Assembly: GCA_021780195.1 (NCBI GenBank)
Contig: JAJXZE010000007.1
Span: 1-48,789 of the forward strand
Reading direction: 5' to 3'
DNA length: 48,789 nt
DNA from: a bacterium
GTDB taxonomy: Bacteria > Patescibacteriota > Minisyncoccia > UBA6257 > 2-01-FULL-56-20
Every line of letters begins with the position of its first letter. The stretch's first letter is position 1. Below are positions 17,860 to 26,276 of this stretch, piece after piece. The translations under genes and the position numbers were made by a program. Under the pieces are notes generated by a model. It searched no databases, had not been told where the DNA came from, and was given only the letters and a program-made list of their open reading frames with translations.

Positions 17860-18627
17860 ATGTTCGGCGAATATAAGGACCTCGAGGATTTCAAGGAGAA
17901 GTCGGGGTACACGATCGACGGCGTCTGGTATCCGCGCGTCACGAAGATCGTTTCCATCAAGGCAAAGCCGGCGCTATACCGCTATTACGGCGAGGCGGCG
18001 AGCTATCAGGCCGCGCAGGACGCGACCGAGCAGTCGGCGCGGGAAGGCACCATGCTCCACGAAGCGGTCGAGGGATTTCTCCTCGGGAAGACGGGCGACG
18101 TTCCGGCCGGAGTCGCCCCCGCGGTGAATTCATTCAGAGCGTTCTTCGAAAAGAACCACATCGCGGTCACGCCGGACCGCGTCGAACGCCGGATCGTGAG
18201 CTACGACCACCGCTACGCCGGCACGGTCGACGCCATTGCGCTGATCGGCGGAAAGCTTGGCGTGCTCGACATCAAGACCTCGCAGGCGGTCTATCGCGAT
18301 TACAACCTCCAGACCTCCGCGTATATGGACGCGCTCAAAGACCAGTTCCGCGACCTTGCCACGCGCTGGATCCTCCGCATCGATCAGATCCAGCGGTGTA
18401 CGAAATGCGGCGCGCGGCGGCGGACGAAAGGCGGACGCGAAAAGATCCGCACGGAATGGGGAAACGAGCTCATGAGAAAGTGCGAGCACGTATGGGGAGA
18501 TCCCGAGGGCGAGATCGAGCTCAAGGAGTTCCCCTACTGGCAGGATGATTTCCAGGCATTCCTCGGCGCGAAGAAACTCTGGGAATGGGAGAATGAATTC
18601 TGGCTGAAGAAAGTCGGGTATCTATAA
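17860..18627 (+). CDS. PD-(D/E)XK superfamily nuclease-like protein with Cys/His insertion
   Basis: EGTMLHEAVEGF, GTVDAIALIGGKLGVLDIKTSQAVYRDYNLQTSAYMDAL (motif II/III and QxxxY), CTKCG...CEHVW insertion. Confidence 0.65.
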   Translation: MFGEYKDLEDFKEKSGYTIDGVWYPRVTKIVSIKAKPALYRYYGEAASYQAAQDATEQSAREGTMLHEAVEGFLLGKTGDVPAGVAPAVNSFRAFFEKNHIAVTPDRVERRIVSYDHRYAGTVDAIALIGGKLGVLDIKTSQAVYRDYNLQTSAYMDALKDQFRDLATRWILRIDQIQRCTKCGARRRTKGGREKIRTEWGNELMRKCEHVWGDPEGEIELKEFPYWQDDFQAFLGAKKLWEWENEFWLKKVGYL

Positions 18628-18649
18628 AAAATAACATCGAACTACCATT

Positions 18650-19771
18650 ATGACCGAGGAGGAGAAAATATATACGTCGCTCAAAAAACTTTCGAACAAG
18701 AAGAGCGAGGCGGAATTCGAGGCGCAGGTCTCCCCCGCCGTGCTTGAGGAGTACGTGGCCGCCGCGCTCGCCGAGGCCGCGAGCGACTTTACGATGCCCG
18801 GCTTCCGGAAGGGCAAAGTGCCGCACGAGGTCGTCCGCGAGCATCTTGACGAGATGGAGCTTCTGGAACACGCCGCGAACGAGGCCCTGCGCGACGCGGT
18901 GCGCGAGATCGCCCAGGACGAAAAACTTCCCGTGCTCGGACGGCCTCACATTACCCTCACCAAGCTTGCGCCGAAGAACCCGCTGGGCTTCCGGGTGCGG
19001 TACGCGCTTTTCCCGGAAATCACGCTCCCCGATTACCGGAAAATAGGGCGCGAGATCGCCGAACGGAAGGATGCGTTCGAAGCGACGGACGCCGAGATCG
19101 ATGCGGCGATCCTTCGTATCAGGCGGATGCTCGCGCCGCAGGAAGCGCCCGCGGGCACGGAAGTGCTCGGTGACGCCGTCGCGCCGGGCGAAGCCGCGGG
19201 TGCGGGAGACGCGGCCGCTCACGCTGTCTCTGCAACCTCTCCCCTCCCTTCCCTCACCGACGAGGACGTCAAAAAGTTCGGCCCCTTCAAAAGCGTCGGA
19301 GAATTCCGCGAAGAACTGAAGCGCGAACTCTTGAATGAAAAGGAAACGGAGTCCCGCGACGCCAAGCGGAAGGAGATGGTGCGGGAGATCGTGAAACACG
19401 CCAGGCTCACCGTACCCGCCATGCTGGCGGACGAGGAATTCGAGAATTATCTCGCGGAACGCGACGAGCGGCTCGCCGAGGCGGGACTGCCGCTCGAAGA
19501 GTATTTGAAGCAAATGAAAAAGACCTCGGAGGAACTCGAAAAAGACGAGCGCGCCCGGCTCGAAGAAGAGCTCAGGACGAGCTTCGTGATGCAGGAGGTG
19601 CGGAAGCGTGAAGGGATCGAAGCAGACGAGAAGGAGGTGCAGATCGGCATCATGCGCCTAAAAATGAGCTACCCAAAACAACCGGAGGCGTCGCTCCGCC
19701 AGGCCGCGGAAGCAATCGCGCTCCAGGAAAAATTGTTCGCAGTACTTGAGGGAACGGACAGGGAGCAGTAG
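18650..19771 (+). CDS. tig: trigger factor-like chaperone lacking the PPIase domain
   Basis: Ribosome-binding signature FTMPGFRKGKVPHEVV and C-terminal helical region; no FKBP-like segment between them. Confidence 0.8.
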   Translation: MTEEEKIYTSLKKLSNKKSEAEFEAQVSPAVLEEYVAAALAEAASDFTMPGFRKGKVPHEVVREHLDEMELLEHAANEALRDAVREIAQDEKLPVLGRPHITLTKLAPKNPLGFRVRYALFPEITLPDYRKIGREIAERKDAFEATDAEIDAAILRIRRMLAPQEAPAGTEVLGDAVAPGEAAGAGDAAAHAVSATSPLPSLTDEDVKKFGPFKSVGEFREELKRELLNEKETESRDAKRKEMVREIVKHARLTVPAMLADEEFENYLAERDERLAEAGLPLEEYLKQMKKTSEELEKDERARLEEELRTSFVMQEVRKREGIEADEKEVQIGIMRLKMSYPKQPEASLRQAAEAIALQEKLFAVLEGTDREQ

Positions 19772-19817
19772 CGGATCCGTTTCACGCCCTTCTTCTCTCT
19801 TTGATATACTATAAGCA

Positions 19818-21083
19818 ATGACCCGTCCCCGTTCCTCTTCCTCCGCCTTCACCCTGATCGAGCTTCTGGTCGTGATCGCGATCATCGCCATCCTCGCCAC
19901 GGTCGTGATCCTGGCCCTGAATCCCGCGGAACTCCTGCGTCAGTCGCGTGACGCGAACCGCCTCTCGGATCTCGACACCCTGAACCACGCCCTCGGCCTC
20001 TATGCGACGGACGTGGGGACGGGATCCGGCACGCTCGGAAACGCGAATACTGTCTATGTATCTATCCCCGATCCTACGGCATCAACGACCGCAGGATCAA
20101 ACTGTTCATCCATCAACCTACCCACTCTTCCGGCTACTTACACGTATCACTGCGCAGGACCAAACTATTACCGCGGCACGAACGGCAACGGATGGATTCC
20201 TGTTAATTTCTCCATTATGTCGACCGGATCTCCCTTCGGACAACTTCCGGTCGATTCAATAAACAGTTCATCGTCGAGAAACTACTATACCTACACGACG
20301 GATGGTAGCCGATATGAGATCACTGCCGCTATGGAATCCCAGAAATATAAGCTCGGGGGAACGAATGATGCAATAAGTTCCGACGGAGGGCCCCTTGCCT
20401 CTGTCTATGAGGTGGGGTCCGTGCTTGGGTTAGAGCCGCTGGACTACGGCGATAGCTCGCTTGTCGGCCTATGGACTCTTGACGAGGGGACGGGAAGTAC
20501 GGCGTATGACATGAGCGGGAACGGCAATACTGGAACGTGGAACGGGACTCCGGTTGGAACCAGCGGGTATTATAGTTCCGGCAAGGTGGGGCCATGGGCC
20601 GGAACCTTTATCAATAACTACATAGACACGGGAAATAATTCGAGCTCGATGCCGAAAAGCGCGGGTACGTTCTCGGCCTGGGTCTATCCGACATCGACCT
20701 ACGGCGTTTTCATGTCGAATGGGAGTGTGCAATCCGATGTACTCGGAGTGAATTTATATATCGGCGCGGGCAAACCCATCTTCGAGGTCTGCAATAGCAG
20801 CGCCAGGAACTCCATTATTGGATCCAGCGGCTTATCTCTCAACACGTGGTATTACCTGACGGGAACATGGGATGGAACCACGGTTTCATTATATGTGAAC
20901 GGAGTGCTCATCGCTTCTTCTACCGAAACGATAACCCCCACCCCCGCATATGATCTTACCCTGGGGGAAGATGGAACGCATTGGTCAAGCTACCATTTGA
21001 ACGGCCTCCTCGATGATGCTCGTGTCTATAACCGCTCGCTTTCCGCGGCCGAGGTCTCCGCGCTTTATCGTGCGGTGAAATAA
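19818..21083 (+). CDS. type II/IV pseudopilin N-terminus fused to C-terminal LamG-like domain
   Basis: Prepilin signal FTLIELLVVIAIIAILATVVILALNPAE, pseudopilin region, then SLVGLWTLDEGTGSTAYDMSGNGNTGTW... LDDARVYNRSLSAAEVSALY. TATACT (19805-19810), 7 nt before ATG. Confidence 0.88.
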   Translation: MTRPRSSSSAFTLIELLVVIAIIAILATVVILALNPAELLRQSRDANRLSDLDTLNHALGLYATDVGTGSGTLGNANTVYVSIPDPTASTTAGSNCSSINLPTLPATYTYHCAGPNYYRGTNGNGWIPVNFSIMSTGSPFGQLPVDSINSSSSRNYYTYTTDGSRYEITAAMESQKYKLGGTNDAISSDGGPLASVYEVGSVLGLEPLDYGDSSLVGLWTLDEGTGSTAYDMSGNGNTGTWNGTPVGTSGYYSSGKVGPWAGTFINNYIDTGNNSSSMPKSAGTFSAWVYPTSTYGVFMSNGSVQSDVLGVNLYIGAGKPIFEVCNSSARNSIIGSSGLSLNTWYYLTGTWDGTTVSLYVNGVLIASSTETITPTPAYDLTLGEDGTHWSSYHLNGLLDDARVYNRSLSAAEVSALYRAVK

Positions 21084-21099
21084 TTTCTGCGAAGGTTCG

Positions 21100-22917
21100 C
21101 TACGCGCCGCTCTTCGACGACGCACGCTTGCGCTCGTTGTCGGTCAGGTATTTCTTGCGGATGCGGATGCTCTGCGGCGTGATTTCCACGAGTTCCTCGT
21201 CGCTGATGTAATCGAGCGCATCCTCGAGCGAGAGCGTGCGCGGCACTTCGAGCTGGTCGGCGAGGCCTTCGTTCTTGGCGCGGAAGTTCGTGAGTTGTTT
21301 CTCTCGCGCCACATGAACCATCACGTCGCCGTCCTTCGCGTTCTCCCCCACCACCATGCCCTCATAGACGGGCACGCCGGCACTGATGAAGAGCGTCCCC
21401 CTCCCCTGCGCGGTGACGAGGCCGTAATTGTTCGACACGCCGTTCTGGGTAGCGACGATCGAGCCGTGCGGGATGGCCGTGATCTCGCCCTTGTGGGGGG
21501 CGTAGCCGAGGAAGATTGAGTTCATGATGCCCATGCCCTTCGTGGCGGTGAGGAAACGGTTGCGGATGCCGATCAGGCCGCGCGTCGGGATCTCGAAATC
21601 GATGAACGCGGTGCGGTTCTCGTCCATGCGCATGTTCTTCATCTGGCCGAGACGCTTACCGAACATTTCGATCACGACGCCCGAATATGATTCCGGCACC
21701 TCGATCGACACGAGCTCCATCGGTTCCATTTTCTTGCCGCCTTCTTCCTTGAAGATGACCTGCGGCTTCGATACCTCGATCTCGAACCCTTCGCGCCGCA
21801 TCTTTTCGATAAGGATCGAAAGGTGGAGCTCGCCGCGTCCGGCGACGGTCCAGCGGTCGCTCTGGTCCGCCTGGGCGACCTTGAGCGCGACGTCGGTCTC
21901 GAGCTCGTGCTCCAGGCGCTCCTTCAGATTGCGCGAGGTCGTGAATTTCCCCTCTTTGCCTCGGAACGGAGAGGTATTCACGCTGAACGTCATCTTGATC
22001 GTCGGCTCGTCGATCGTGATCGTGGGAAGCGGCATCGGATGATCGGGATCCGTGATGGTCTCCCCGATCGTGATGTCCGGAATGCCGGCAATCGCCGCGA
22101 TGTCGCCCGCCTGCACCTCGTCAACCTCCACGCGGCCGAGGCCGCTGAAGACCATGACCGACGTGAGCTGTTCTTTCTTTATCTCGCCCGAGCGCGTGAC
22201 GTGCGCCACGGTCTCTGCCTTTCGGAGCGTACCGGAATACAGGCGCCCGACGGCGACCTTGCCCTTGTAGTTGTCGTACGCGAGGTTCACGGTGAGCATC
22301 TGGAGAATATCCGTGCCGCTCTCCTTGGGCGGCGGAATATGCTTCACGATCGTTTCGAAGATCGGTTCGATGCTTGTCATCTCCGAAAGTTCCTTGCCGA
22401 GGCCCGCCTTGCCTTCGCGCGCGGCCGCGTAGATCACCGGAAAGTCGATCTGTTCCTCGCTGGCGTCGAGCTCGAAGAAGAGATCGTAGGTGGCGTTCAG
22501 CGCCCATTCGGGGCGGGCGTCCGGCTTGTCGATCTTATTGATGACGACGACCACCTTGTGGCCCGCCTGGATGGCCTTGCGGAGCACGAACTTGGTCTGC
22601 GGCATCGGCCCCTCCTTCGCGTCCACGAGAAGCAGGACGCCGTCCACCATGCGCATGATGCGTTCCACCTCGCCGCCGAAATCCGCGTGGCCGGGAGTGT
22701 CCACGATGTTGATCTTCACGCCCTTGTACATGACCGCGGCGTTCTTGGAAAAAATCGTGATCCCCCGCTCGCGCTCGAGCTCGTTCGAGTCCATGATGAG
22801 CTCGGTGTCGGCGCCGGTCTTCAGCTTGAACTCGGCCGACTGCTTCAAAAGCGCGTCGACAAGCGTCGTCTTCCCATGGTCGACGTGGGCGATGATGGCG
22901 ATGTTCCTGAGCTCCAT
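21100..22917 (-). CDS. typA: translational GTPase TypA/BipA
   Basis: MELRNIAIIAHVDHGKTTLVDALLKQ, ERGITIFSKNAAV, DTPGHADFGGEVERIMRMVDG, NKIDKPDARP. TATCAT on minus strand (22931-22926), 8 nt before ATG 22917. Confidence 0.95.
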   Translation of the reverse strand: MELRNIAIIAHVDHGKTTLVDALLKQSAEFKLKTGADTELIMDSNELERERGITIFSKNAAVMYKGVKINIVDTPGHADFGGEVERIMRMVDGVLLLVDAKEGPMPQTKFVLRKAIQAGHKVVVVINKIDKPDARPEWALNATYDLFFELDASEEQIDFPVIYAAAREGKAGLGKELSEMTSIEPIFETIVKHIPPPKESGTDILQMLTVNLAYDNYKGKVAVGRLYSGTLRKAETVAHVTRSGEIKKEQLTSVMVFSGLGRVEVDEVQAGDIAAIAGIPDITIGETITDPDHPMPLPTITIDEPTIKMTFSVNTSPFRGKEGKFTTSRNLKERLEHELETDVALKVAQADQSDRWTVAGRGELHLSILIEKMRREGFEIEVSKPQVIFKEEGGKKMEPMELVSIEVPESYSGVVIEMFGKRLGQMKNMRMDENRTAFIDFEIPTRGLIGIRNRFLTATKGMGIMNSIFLGYAPHKGEITAIPHGSIVATQNGVSNNYGLVTAQGRGTLFISAGVPVYEGMVVGENAKDGDVMVHVAREKQLTNFRAKNEGLADQLEVPRTLSLEDALDYISDEELVEITPQSIRIRKKYLTDNERKRASSKSGA

Positions 22918-22967
22918 AGACCGCAATGATACCGCAGAAGCCGGCTTTTTGCAATCCGCGAGGCCGT

Positions 22968-23029
22968 GTTCCCGTATTCTTTTTCCGGCCATGGGCTCTC
23001 TTTAATGTCCGGAAAAAGAATACGGGAAC
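22968..23029. repeat. perfect 21-bp inverted repeat upstream of typA
   Basis: GTTCCCGTATTCTTTTTCCGG (22968-22988) / CCGGAAAAAGAATACGGGAAC (23009-23029), 20-nt spacer. Confidence 0.92.
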
Positions 23030-23052
23030 GCAGGCCTATGGGATATGAAAAG

Positions 23053-23086
23053 CCCCATCCGCGGATCGGTTAATCCATGGATGGGG
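23053..23086 (-). terminator. Rho-independent-like terminator after the lipoprotein-like gene
   Basis: CCCCATCCGCGGAT / ATCCATGGATGGGG (12/14 pairs) followed on minus strand by GCTTTTCAT. Confidence 0.6.
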
Positions 23087-23130
23087 TCAGGGAGAGGGCC
23101 GGTGGCAAATCCGGCCGCTGCAAAAAACTT

Positions 23131-23535
23131 TTAGTGGCGCGTGGGCTTCGCCGAATGAGAGCCGAGCAACGGCTCGTACTCGACGAAGCCGATGCCGTCC
23201 ACGCTACCCGCGCGGTAGCGGGCGCGGATCTTACTCCCCGCGCGGAGGCGACTCCACGCCCCTGGCACTCCCCCGTGGAAGTACCAACGAACTGCGCGCC
23301 CCACGCTCCCGGGAGCGCGCAGTTCAACGAAGTAAGGCGGAGCGGACCGCAGTACTTCGCCTCCCTTTCCATGCACCCTGCCCGGCGCATGGAGCGGAGG
23401 GAGATTCGCCTTGACCACGATTAACTTCGTGACACCGTGGTCGCGGCGCGCGCTCGCCGACATCGCACAGCCCTCGCAGAGGGCCGCGACGAGAGCGGCG
23501 AGGAGCAACAGCATTAGCTTAACCGATCTTTTCAT
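23131..23535 (-). CDS. hypothetical exported protein, possible lipoprotein
   Basis: MKRSVKLMLLLLAALVAALCEGCAMSAS signal-like N-terminus; AAAGGAGG Shine-Dalgarno upstream of ATG 23535. Confidence 0.5.
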   Translation of the reverse strand: MKRSVKLMLLLLAALVAALCEGCAMSASARRDHGVTKLIVVKANLPPLHAPGRVHGKGGEVLRSAPPYFVELRAPGSVGRAVRWYFHGGVPGAWSRLRAGSKIRARYRAGSVDGIGFVEYEPLLGSHSAKPTRH

Positions 23536-23709
23536 CCTCGCCGCCCTCCTTTGGCGGCAAATATCACTGCGGATACCATACCATATCGGCATCCTGTTGT
23601 CCACTGGAAATCTTCCTTCGGGGCGCGCTATACTTGAGGCGGCAATTTGACATACCTCCCGACGCTCTTTGGTGGTTTTCGGTTTACAAAAACTTCGATC
23701 ACTATCTTT

Positions 23710-24450
23710 ATGAAAAAATTATTCATTTCATTCTTCGCCCTTGCGGCGATCGCGGGCTTTGGGGGAAATATCCTGCGCGCCAACGCGCAGTCGCTCCCTT
23801 CGGGAGATACGGTCTCGCTTCAGGCGACCGTGAACGCGCTGACCGCTCGTGTGAACGAGCTCAAGGCCCAGGCGGCGGCACGAGCGACAAGGGAAGTTTC
23901 CGCCACGGTCGTGGCGGCAACTCCAGCTACGGCTCATGTCTTGACCTTGAGCCGGGATACCGAACCGTTGAAAAGCGCCCTCTCGCTTTCCGCATCGGCG
24001 CTCGCCGATGCAAATGCAAAGATTGCAACCGACCCGGCCGCGGTCGCGGGACAGGAGAAGGAAGTCGCGGCAACGCTTAGCGGCATCGGCAAAACGCTCG
24101 GCTCGATCAAGTATGCCCTGAACGGCGCCGGTCCGAGTGCGTCGATTGCTATGGCGGCCCCGCAGGGATCTCTAACACCGTTGGTCGTCGCGGCAGACCC
24201 CGCAGTGGCGACGCCAGTGGCGGTAGTGGCGGCGGAACGCCCCTTGGCTTCGGGAGATCTTGCGCAGGCCTCGGCGGCTTTGCCCCTCAAGAATCTTAAC
24301 TGGCCCTTCATCATCGTCATGGTTGTTCTTCTCGCGGCAGTGGGACTCTGGCTTTTCTGGCCCGCCAAGGCGGAATCAGTAAAAGAGGAAGCGGTAAAGA
24401 AGGATCCAGTGCCGGCGAACGGTGCGAACGAGAATCCGCAAACATCCTAA
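23710..24450 (+). CDS. hypothetical secreted protein with C-terminal TM anchor
   Basis: Signal peptide MKKLFISFFALAAIAGFGGNILRANA; C-terminal TM FIIVMVVLLAAVGLWLFW; Ala/Thr-rich middle. Confidence 0.65.
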   Translation: MKKLFISFFALAAIAGFGGNILRANAQSLPSGDTVSLQATVNALTARVNELKAQAAARATREVSATVVAATPATAHVLTLSRDTEPLKSALSLSASALADANAKIATDPAAVAGQEKEVAATLSGIGKTLGSIKYALNGAGPSASIAMAAPQGSLTPLVVAADPAVATPVAVVAAERPLASGDLAQASAALPLKNLNWPFIIVMVVLLAAVGLWLFWPAKAESVKEEAVKKDPVPANGANENPQTS

Positions 24451-24471
24451 GACAAAATATAAGGATAAAAG

Positions 24472-24497
24472 AGGCCCCGAAAGGGGCCTTCTTTTAT
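24472..24497 (+). terminator. Rho-independent terminator
   Basis: AGGCCCC-GAAA-GGGGCCT followed by TCTTTTATTT. Confidence 0.85.
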
Positions 24498-24504
24498 TTC
24501 AGCA

Positions 24505-24684
24505 TTATTTCAGCATCTCCGGATGGGCGCACGCTTCAATTATGATGGGCGCATGATTGAATTCGCGGTTCGCAAGATAGCCGGCGCCGAAGGAAAGCGT
24601 GGAGACAAGGAAAACGATCGCGGCGAGCGCCGTTTCCTTCTTATGCGCCGAAAGCCATGATCGCACGGACGTCAAAAAGCCCAT
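24505..24684 (-). CDS. small membrane protein, hypothetical
   Basis: MGFLTSVRSWLSAHKKETALAAIVFLVSTLSFGAGYLANREFNHAPIIIEACAHPEMLK; TACCAT -10 6 nt upstream of ATG 24684. Confidence 0.6.
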   Translation of the reverse strand: MGFLTSVRSWLSAHKKETALAAIVFLVSTLSFGAGYLANREFNHAPIIIEACAHPEMLK

Positions 24685-24749
24685 GCAGGCATGGTACCGC
24701 ACCGGCCGTTAAATTTTCCTTAACTGCGAGCGCGAACGAAGACGCGTCC

Positions 24750-25472
24750 CTAGAAGCTCAGATAATCCTCCCACTTCGTGTAAAGATCGCGGGTCGCGCG
24801 GAGGTCGCGCACGTTGTATCTTGCGATATCCAGGAATTTTTTCTTTTTGAAGAGCGGCCCCACATCATCGCCCGCCACACCCGCGGCCTTGGGGCTTTCG
24901 ATGCCAAAGGCGCGCGTCCAGAGGTGCAGGCTCCCCTTCCGTCGGGTGGCGCCGTAGAAACTCAGCTGTTCATAGAGGTCGATGTGAAGGGCCTCGGGAT
25001 TGTTCTGGTAGAGATAGCGTCCGCGCATGAGATCCTTCGTCGGACGGACGCCCTTGATCGCCGAACGGATCATGAGGAACGGCATGTCGAAACCGCGCCC
25101 GTTGAACGTGATGAAGACCTGGTAATGCGCGGCAAGCTCCCAGAACTTACGGAGCATTTCCTCCTCGCTCATCTGCTTGAAGGAAACGCCTTCCTCCTTG
25201 AGCTCCGGGTTCTTCTGCCCCGGCGCCTGATAATAGACCGCCCCTTCGTTCTTATGGTAATCGAGCGCGCCGATCGCGACGATCTCCCCCGTGAGGGGTG
25301 AGAGGCCGAGACCGCCCTTCATCTCTTCGAGCGTATGTTTGTATTCTTCGTCGCTCTGCGAATCCTTTTTGATCCAGCGGGTGAGATTTTCCTGGGTTGT
25401 TTTATCGAGCTTCTCAAAATCCTCCCCGATGGTCTCGATATCCACGACGAGCTTCTGGGTGGCGGTTGACAT
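24750..25472 (-). CDS. DEDD-type 3'-5' exonuclease (RNase H-like, PolB-exo2-like)
   Basis: KLVVDIETIG, FITFNGRGFDMPFLMIRS, ARYNVRDLRATRDLYTKW. TACAAT 7 nt upstream of ATG 25472. Confidence 0.8.
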   Translation of the reverse strand: MSTATQKLVVDIETIGEDFEKLDKTTQENLTRWIKKDSQSDEEYKHTLEEMKGGLGLSPLTGEIVAIGALDYHKNEGAVYYQAPGQKNPELKEEGVSFKQMSEEEMLRKFWELAAHYQVFITFNGRGFDMPFLMIRSAIKGVRPTKDLMRGRYLYQNNPEALHIDLYEQLSFYGATRRKGSLHLWTRAFGIESPKAAGVAGDDVGPLFKKKKFLDIARYNVRDLRATRDLYTKWEDYLSF

Positions 25473-25503
25473 CGCCTCCATTGTAGCATAAAATACCCTC
25501 TAT

Positions 25504-25776
25504 ATGGCACATACCAAAGCCCTCGGATCCACCAAATTAGGAAGAGATTCCGTCGCCAAGCGCCTCGGCGTTAAGCTGAACCACGGCCAGAAGGTCGCGG
25601 TCGGCCAGATCATCATCCGCCAGCGCGGCACGAAGTATCTCCCCGGCGCGAACGTGAGCCGCGCGGGCGACGACACGCTTTTCGCCGCGACGAACGGCAT
25701 CGTGCAGTTCCGCCAAAAAACGAAGCGCAAGTTCGACGGTTCGCAGAAGCAGGCGACGCTCGTCAGCGTAAAATAG
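25504..25776 (+). CDS. rpmA: 50S ribosomal protein L27
   Basis: [50 protein letters not shown]. Confidence 0.95.
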   Translation: MAHTKALGSTKLGRDSVAKRLGVKLNHGQKVAVGQIIIRQRGTKYLPGANVSRAGDDTLFAATNGIVQFRQKTKRKFDGSQKQATLVSVK

Positions 25777-25823
25777 CGTTTTCGACCAGCGATAAAAGTG
25801 CCACCCGCAAGGGTTACCTTTTT

Positions 25824-26276
25824 TTATTTCTCCGCTTTCTTCACCACAATCCGGAGCGTCGCCGTGACGCCCTTTTTGAGATCGACGGGAATTTTGTACT
25901 CCCCCGCCTCCTTGATCGGATATTTAAGATCGATCTCGACGCGTTCTTTCGTAACAAGACCGTGATCACGGAGGGCCTTCAGTATTGATTCCTTATTGAC
26001 CGAGCCGAAGAGCGCGCCGGATTTGTCCGCGGCTAGTTCGAACTCGATCGCGGTGCCTTCGAGCTTCTTCGAGATCTCGGCGAGGCGGCCGCGGAGTTCG
26101 GCATCCTCTTTCTCGTGTTCGGCGCGCATGGCATCGAGCTTCTTCAATGCGCCCTCGGTTGCGGGCTCCGCAAGCTTGTTCGGGAAGAGAAAGTTGCGGG
26201 CGTAGCCGTCCTTCACTTCTTTCACTTCAAGCTTCAGGCCCACCCCGCGCACATCCTGGAGAAGGATCACTTTCAT
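25824..26276 (-). CDS. rplI: 50S ribosomal protein L9
   Basis: [40 protein letters not shown]. Confidence 0.95.
   Translation of the reverse strand: MKVILLQDVRGVGLKLEVKEVKDGYARNFLFPNKLAEPATEGALKKLDAMRAEHEKEDAELRGRLAEISKKLEGTAIEFELAADKSGALFGSVNKESILKALRDHGLVTKERVEIDLKYPIKEAGEYKIPVDLKKGVTATLRIVVKKAEK

Noticed and set aside
21823-22929. 368-aa plus-strand ORF opposite typA
   Set aside because: Arg/His/Asp/Leu-rich antisense shadow of a well-supported gene in high-GC DNA; no family resemblance.
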